Assembly: GCA_964437335.1 (NCBI GenBank)
Contig: CAYTGL010000011.1
Coordinates: forward strand, 14,377-78,376
DNA length: 64,000 nucleotides
Reading direction: 5' to 3'
From: JAITWN01 sp964437335
GTDB lineage: Bacteria; Pseudomonadota; Gammaproteobacteria; SZUA-140
Shown here: positions 57,968-64,000 of the stretch, in pieces
How positions within the stretch are numbered: the stretch's first letter is position 1
Layout of the letters: every line of letters begins with the position of its first letter
Position numbers and translations under genes: made by a program
The notes under the pieces: generated by a model
Seen by the model: the letters and a program-made list of their open reading frames with translations, nothing else
What the model was told of the DNA's origin: nothing
The model's database searches: none

Positions 57968-58342
57968 TCGGTCTCCTGACTTGAATTATACGTTAAGTTT
58001 AACATTTTTGTCAACTTCGGCGATCATTCGCCAACTTCCCTCCCGGGAGGTATTTTTGCGAGCTTGTTTCCGGGTGCAAGCAACTGCCAGCCAGAATGGG
58101 TCTTGTCCCTGAGAAACACCGTATTGAAAGGGAGCCGCAACCGGAAGAACCGGCAAAGTTTTTCCCGCCCACCCTTGATTGCGGCCGTGGCGAAGATCAA
58201 GCTGCAAAGCGGCGTGATTTTCTTGACCTTGGCCGCATTCGTCGCTTACAAACGAAGCTTTGAGCGCGAGCTGCCCCCCAAGCATCGCCCGCGACCATCC
58301 CCGCCGTTTCTCCCTCACCCCACCTGTTTCCGGAGTACCCGA
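57968..58342. other. Intergenic region with a promoter candidate
   Basis: A promoter-like pair is at 58223-58251. The remaining sequence is GC-rich with no repeat or RNA seen. Frames extending from the dehydrodipicolinate-family gene are not coding upstream of 58343. Confidence 0.4.
58223..58251 (+). promoter_or_regulatory. Putative sigma-70 promoter for the DHDPS-family gene
   Basis: TTGACC at 58223-58228 and TTACAA at 58246-58251 are 17 bases apart, about 90 bases before the ATG at 58343. The -10 is weak but the -35 and spacing are good. Confidence 0.45.
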
Positions 58343-59275
58343 ATGTCTCGCCCTTTCCGTTCCGAGGCTCTGCGCACCGTGCAGATTGTTCCGGTAACCG
58401 CGTACGACGAGGCCGGCGAGTTGAATTTGGACGTGATGCGGCAGCACACCCAGCGGCTGTTCGAGGCCGGCATGCGGGTGTTCATCCCCTGCGCCGGCAG
58501 CTCCGAGTTCCACAGCCTTGCGGCCGACGAGGTGGTTTCGGCCGTGGCCATGACCCGCGAGGTGGTGGGCGACGAAGGCATTGTGATGGCCCCCGTGGGC
58601 TTGCAGTTGCGGCACGCCATTGAGATTGGCCGTCGCTCGGTGGATGCCGGCGCCGATTGCCTGCTGGTGATGCCGCTTTCGGCTCCCTACTTGTCGGACT
58701 CGGGCGCCCGCGACTACTACGAGTCGATCTTTGCCGAGGTCAACTGCCCCGCCCTGGTTTACAAGAAGACCGATATCCCCTCCGATCGGCTGTTGCTCGA
58801 CCTGGCCCAGCACCCCAAGGTGGTGGGCGTGAAGTATGCCGTGAACTGCGTCGATGCCTTTACCAAGGTGGTCCGCGAAGACGACGGCCGGCTGGAATGG
58901 TTCTGCGGCTCGGCCGAACGGTTCGCCCCGTTCTTCATGCTGGCCGGCGCCACCGGCTACACCAGCGGGGCAGGCAACCTCTGCCCTCACCTTACCTTGG
59001 CCATGCATGCCGCCTGTGCCGAAGGCGATTGGGCCCAGGCCATGCGGCTGCTCGAAGTCATTCGCCCCATCGAAGACTACCGAGCCCGCGCCGCTAACTC
59101 CTACAATATCTCGTTCCTGAAGCACGCCTGCCGGGCCACGGGATTGGAATTCGGCCAACCCCGCGCTCCGCAGCGCCGCCTCACGGCCGACGAAGAGCGC
59201 GAGATCGACGCCATCGTGGCCCCCATTTTGGCCGCCGAAGCCGAACTGGCGGCGGCTCCCGCCGGCGCGCGGTAA
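58343..59275 (+). CDS. Dihydrodipicolinate synthase/N-acetylneuraminate lyase family protein
   Basis: The 310-residue protein is a DHDPS-family class I aldolase. The N-terminal VQIVPVTAYDEAGELNLDVM, GMRVFIPCAGSSEFHSLAAD (phosphate/carboxylate-binding GSSE type), ADCLLVMPLSAPYLSD and PALVYKKTDIPSDRLLLDLA are all typical. The Schiff-base Lys is in PKVVGVKYAVNCVDA (about residue 165). GGAG is seven bases before ATG 58343. It lies before a dehydrogenase gene, which suggests a sugar or sugar-acid catabolic role rather than lysine synthesis; that is an inference. Confidence 0.9.
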   Translation: MSRPFRSEALRTVQIVPVTAYDEAGELNLDVMRQHTQRLFEAGMRVFIPCAGSSEFHSLAADEVVSAVAMTREVVGDEGIVMAPVGLQLRHAIEIGRRSVDAGADCLLVMPLSAPYLSDSGARDYYESIFAEVNCPALVYKKTDIPSDRLLLDLAQHPKVVGVKYAVNCVDAFTKVVREDDGRLEWFCGSAERFAPFFMLAGATGYTSGAGNLCPHLTLAMHAACAEGDWAQAMRLLEVIRPIEDYRARAANSYNISFLKHACRATGLEFGQPRAPQRRLTADEEREIDAIVAPILAAEAELAAAPAGAR

Positions 59276-59400
59276 CGCCTGCTCGCCCGGAATTAGCAGC
59301 TTTTGAGTTTGTCCGCCAGGATCGGCCGCCCCGTTGTTGGCTGCCGATCCGCGGGGATCTTGGTGGTCTGGCGCCCGCTTTCAATCGTTGAGGTGCTCCC

Positions 59401-60381
59401 TTGCTCGCCGGCGATATTTACGCACCTGGGAAAATTCGGCTGATCGATGTTCCCGAGCCCGAGTTGGCCGCGGATTCCCAAGGCCAGATCATCTTCCAGG
59501 TGGAACTGGCCTGCCTGTGCGGGTCGGACTTGCTGTTCTTCGAGGCCGACTATCCCGAATACCCGGTGATGATCGGCCACTCGTTGCACGAAATGACCGG
59601 CACCGTGGTCGCCACCTCGGGCAGCCGGTTTCAGGTGGGCGAGCGCGTGCTGTGCGTGCCGGTGAATCAAGAAGGGCTGTTCGAGCGGTTTGTGGTCAGC
59701 GAGGAGCGGGCCGTGCCGCTGGACGCCCGGCCCGATGAGCCCCAGGCGTTGCTGGCCCAGCCGCTGGGCACGGTCATTTTTGCCCTGAAGAAGTTGCCCA
59801 ACCTGATCGATCTGGATGTCGCCGTGGTGGGCCAGGGTCCGATTGGGCAGTTGTTCAACGCCTGCCTTCGCAACCTGGGCGCGCGGCATGTGATCGGCAT
59901 CGACGTGCTCAACAGCCGGCTCAAAACCAGCCCCAGGATGGGCGCCACGGCCACGATCAACGCCGTGGAAGAAAACCCGCTCGAAGCCGTGCACCGCATC
60001 ACCGGCGGCGCCATGCCCGACGTGGTGATCGAAGCGGTAGGGCATCGCGAGCAATGCCTGGAAATGTGCGTGGACCTGTGCCGGTACGGCGGCCGACTGC
60101 TGTACTTTGGCGTGCCGGAAGACCGTCTGCAGAACGTGCCCTGGCGGAAGATGATGCTCAAGAACCTCACGGTTCACACCAGCATCAACCCCGACTTCCG
60201 CCGCGACTTTCCGCTGGCCATGAAGTGGATCAACGAAGGCCGGCTGGACGTTTCGCCGATCATCACCCATCGCTTCCCGCTGGAAGAAATCCAAACGGCG
60301 TTCGACGTTTTCCGCTACCGCCGCGAAGGGGCCTCGAAGGTGTTCCTCGATTTCCCGGCCGGACGCCGCTTGACGAAATAG
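59401..60381 (+). CDS. Zinc-type alcohol dehydrogenase-like protein
   Basis: The 326-residue protein starts at a TTG at 59401 with GAGG eight bases upstream. The GroES-like domain holds ELACLCGSDLLFFEADYPEY (catalytic-zinc Cys) and PVMIGHSLHEMTGTVVATSG, in which the usual GHE is replaced by GHSLHE. The Rossmann domain has VAVVGQGPIGQLFNACLRNL and IGIDVLNSRLK. The structural-zinc four-Cys loop of the classical enzymes is absent. It follows the DHDPS-family gene, and the two may act on the same sugar-derived substrate. Confidence 0.87.
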   Translation: MLAGDIYAPGKIRLIDVPEPELAADSQGQIIFQVELACLCGSDLLFFEADYPEYPVMIGHSLHEMTGTVVATSGSRFQVGERVLCVPVNQEGLFERFVVSEERAVPLDARPDEPQALLAQPLGTVIFALKKLPNLIDLDVAVVGQGPIGQLFNACLRNLGARHVIGIDVLNSRLKTSPRMGATATINAVEENPLEAVHRITGGAMPDVVIEAVGHREQCLEMCVDLCRYGGRLLYFGVPEDRLQNVPWRKMMLKNLTVHTSINPDFRRDFPLAMKWINEGRLDVSPIITHRFPLEEIQTAFDVFRYRREGASKVFLDFPAGRRLTK

Positions 60382-60562
60382 CAGGCCCCCTCAAGTCGAG
60401 CGTCGCGAACCGCGATGCAACGCACACCCATTCCAGCAACATTCACCGGCGGCTCGGCCAACCAGGGTTGTCGCCGCGCTTAAACCCTGGCTACTGGCTG
60501 CTATCCCTTCGGGATGAAAACCTTTGCCTTCAAACCGCCCCTGTCGGCCACGCTCATCTTTG

Positions 60563-60604
60563 CCAAAAAGGCCCCCGAACCGCTCAGGGAGCAATTCGGG
60601 GGCC
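60563..60604 (-). terminator. Terminator of the rpoC operon
   Basis: On the minus strand GGCCCCCGAA and TTCGGGGGCC pair around TTGCTCCCTGAGCGG-like loop, followed by TTTTTGG. It lies 68 bases after the rpoC stop. Confidence 0.82.
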
Positions 60605-60671
60605 GATATGGTTCTCTGGTTACACGCATCGCTGGAAGAAAGGTCTGGCGAGCCCTTCTTCCCACCGACGA

Positions 60672-64000
<3,329 letters not shown>

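Noticed and set aside
57986..59158. 390-codon minus-strand frame opposite the DHDPS-family gene
   Set aside because: Antisense to a well-conserved aldolase. Composition is typical of a shadow frame.

Overview
The window looks like a planctomycete chromosome (Pirellula-like). The signs are a stand-alone FHA protein, a Ser/Thr kinase with a long membrane tail, and an ECF sigma factor paired with a small zinc-finger-like protein. The window also has many hypothetical genes with weak or absent Shine-Dalgarno sites and short dispersed palindromes, and rpoC sits at the right edge. This is inferred from gene style; no rRNA is present to confirm it.

Bases 1 to about 43.77 kb look like one large genomic island, lower in G+C than the right third. 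It ends at the 3' end of the tmRNA gene (ssrA, 43773-44133, minus strand), with a 605-residue tyrosine-recombinase-type integrase as the last island gene. The left end of the island lies outside the window. The island starts with a type 1 BREX locus on the minus strand: brxA, brxB, brxC, a small extra gene and pglX, which runs off the left edge. pglZ and brxL are not visible. A run of defence-like genes follows. It holds two hypothetical proteins, one with a PD-(D/E)XK signature, and a small membrane protein. It also holds a PIN-domain protein, a McrA-like/DUF3883 protein, and a four-gene operon (NERD-helicase, Tiki/ChaN-like protein, frameshifted DUF6884 gene, EVE-HNH nuclease). A two-gene unit with a nuclease-like signature and a large PIN_8-type protein complete the run. 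Between 13.2 and 14.7 kb there is almost no coding sequence, only very strong perfect inverted repeats and a possible 27-residue membrane peptide.

From 24 to 29.6 kb there is a cargo of ordinary enzymes: a metallophosphoesterase broken by a TAG codon, a cold-shock protein, an ARPP-1-like protein, an SGNH hydrolase and a DJ-1/PfpI protein. From 29.7 to 37.2 kb a second module carries a RuvB-like ATPase, a MerR-type regulator, a XerC-like recombinase, a putative abortive-infection protein, a DUF932 protein and five small genes. Seven copies of a TTGTACCTT-containing motif precede genes here, most directly after a GC-rich hairpin, so each small gene looks like an independently transcribed cassette. 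From 37.3 to 41.0 kb five minus-strand genes encode envelope proteins and a HTH protein, followed by an XRE regulator, a small secreted protein and the integrase.

Right of ssrA the sequence is GC-rich core. It holds a stand-alone receiver protein and a signalling cluster (coiled-coil protein, FHA protein, kinase, membrane protein, ECF sigma, anti-sigma-like protein). A 917-bp perfect direct duplication then copies the sigma-factor tail and the anti-sigma-like gene, flanked by palindromic repeats and gene fragments. A nucleotidyltransferase/XRE toxin-antitoxin-like pair follows, then a dihydrodipicolinate-synthase family gene, a zinc-type dehydrogenase gene and the 3' part of rpoC with its terminator.
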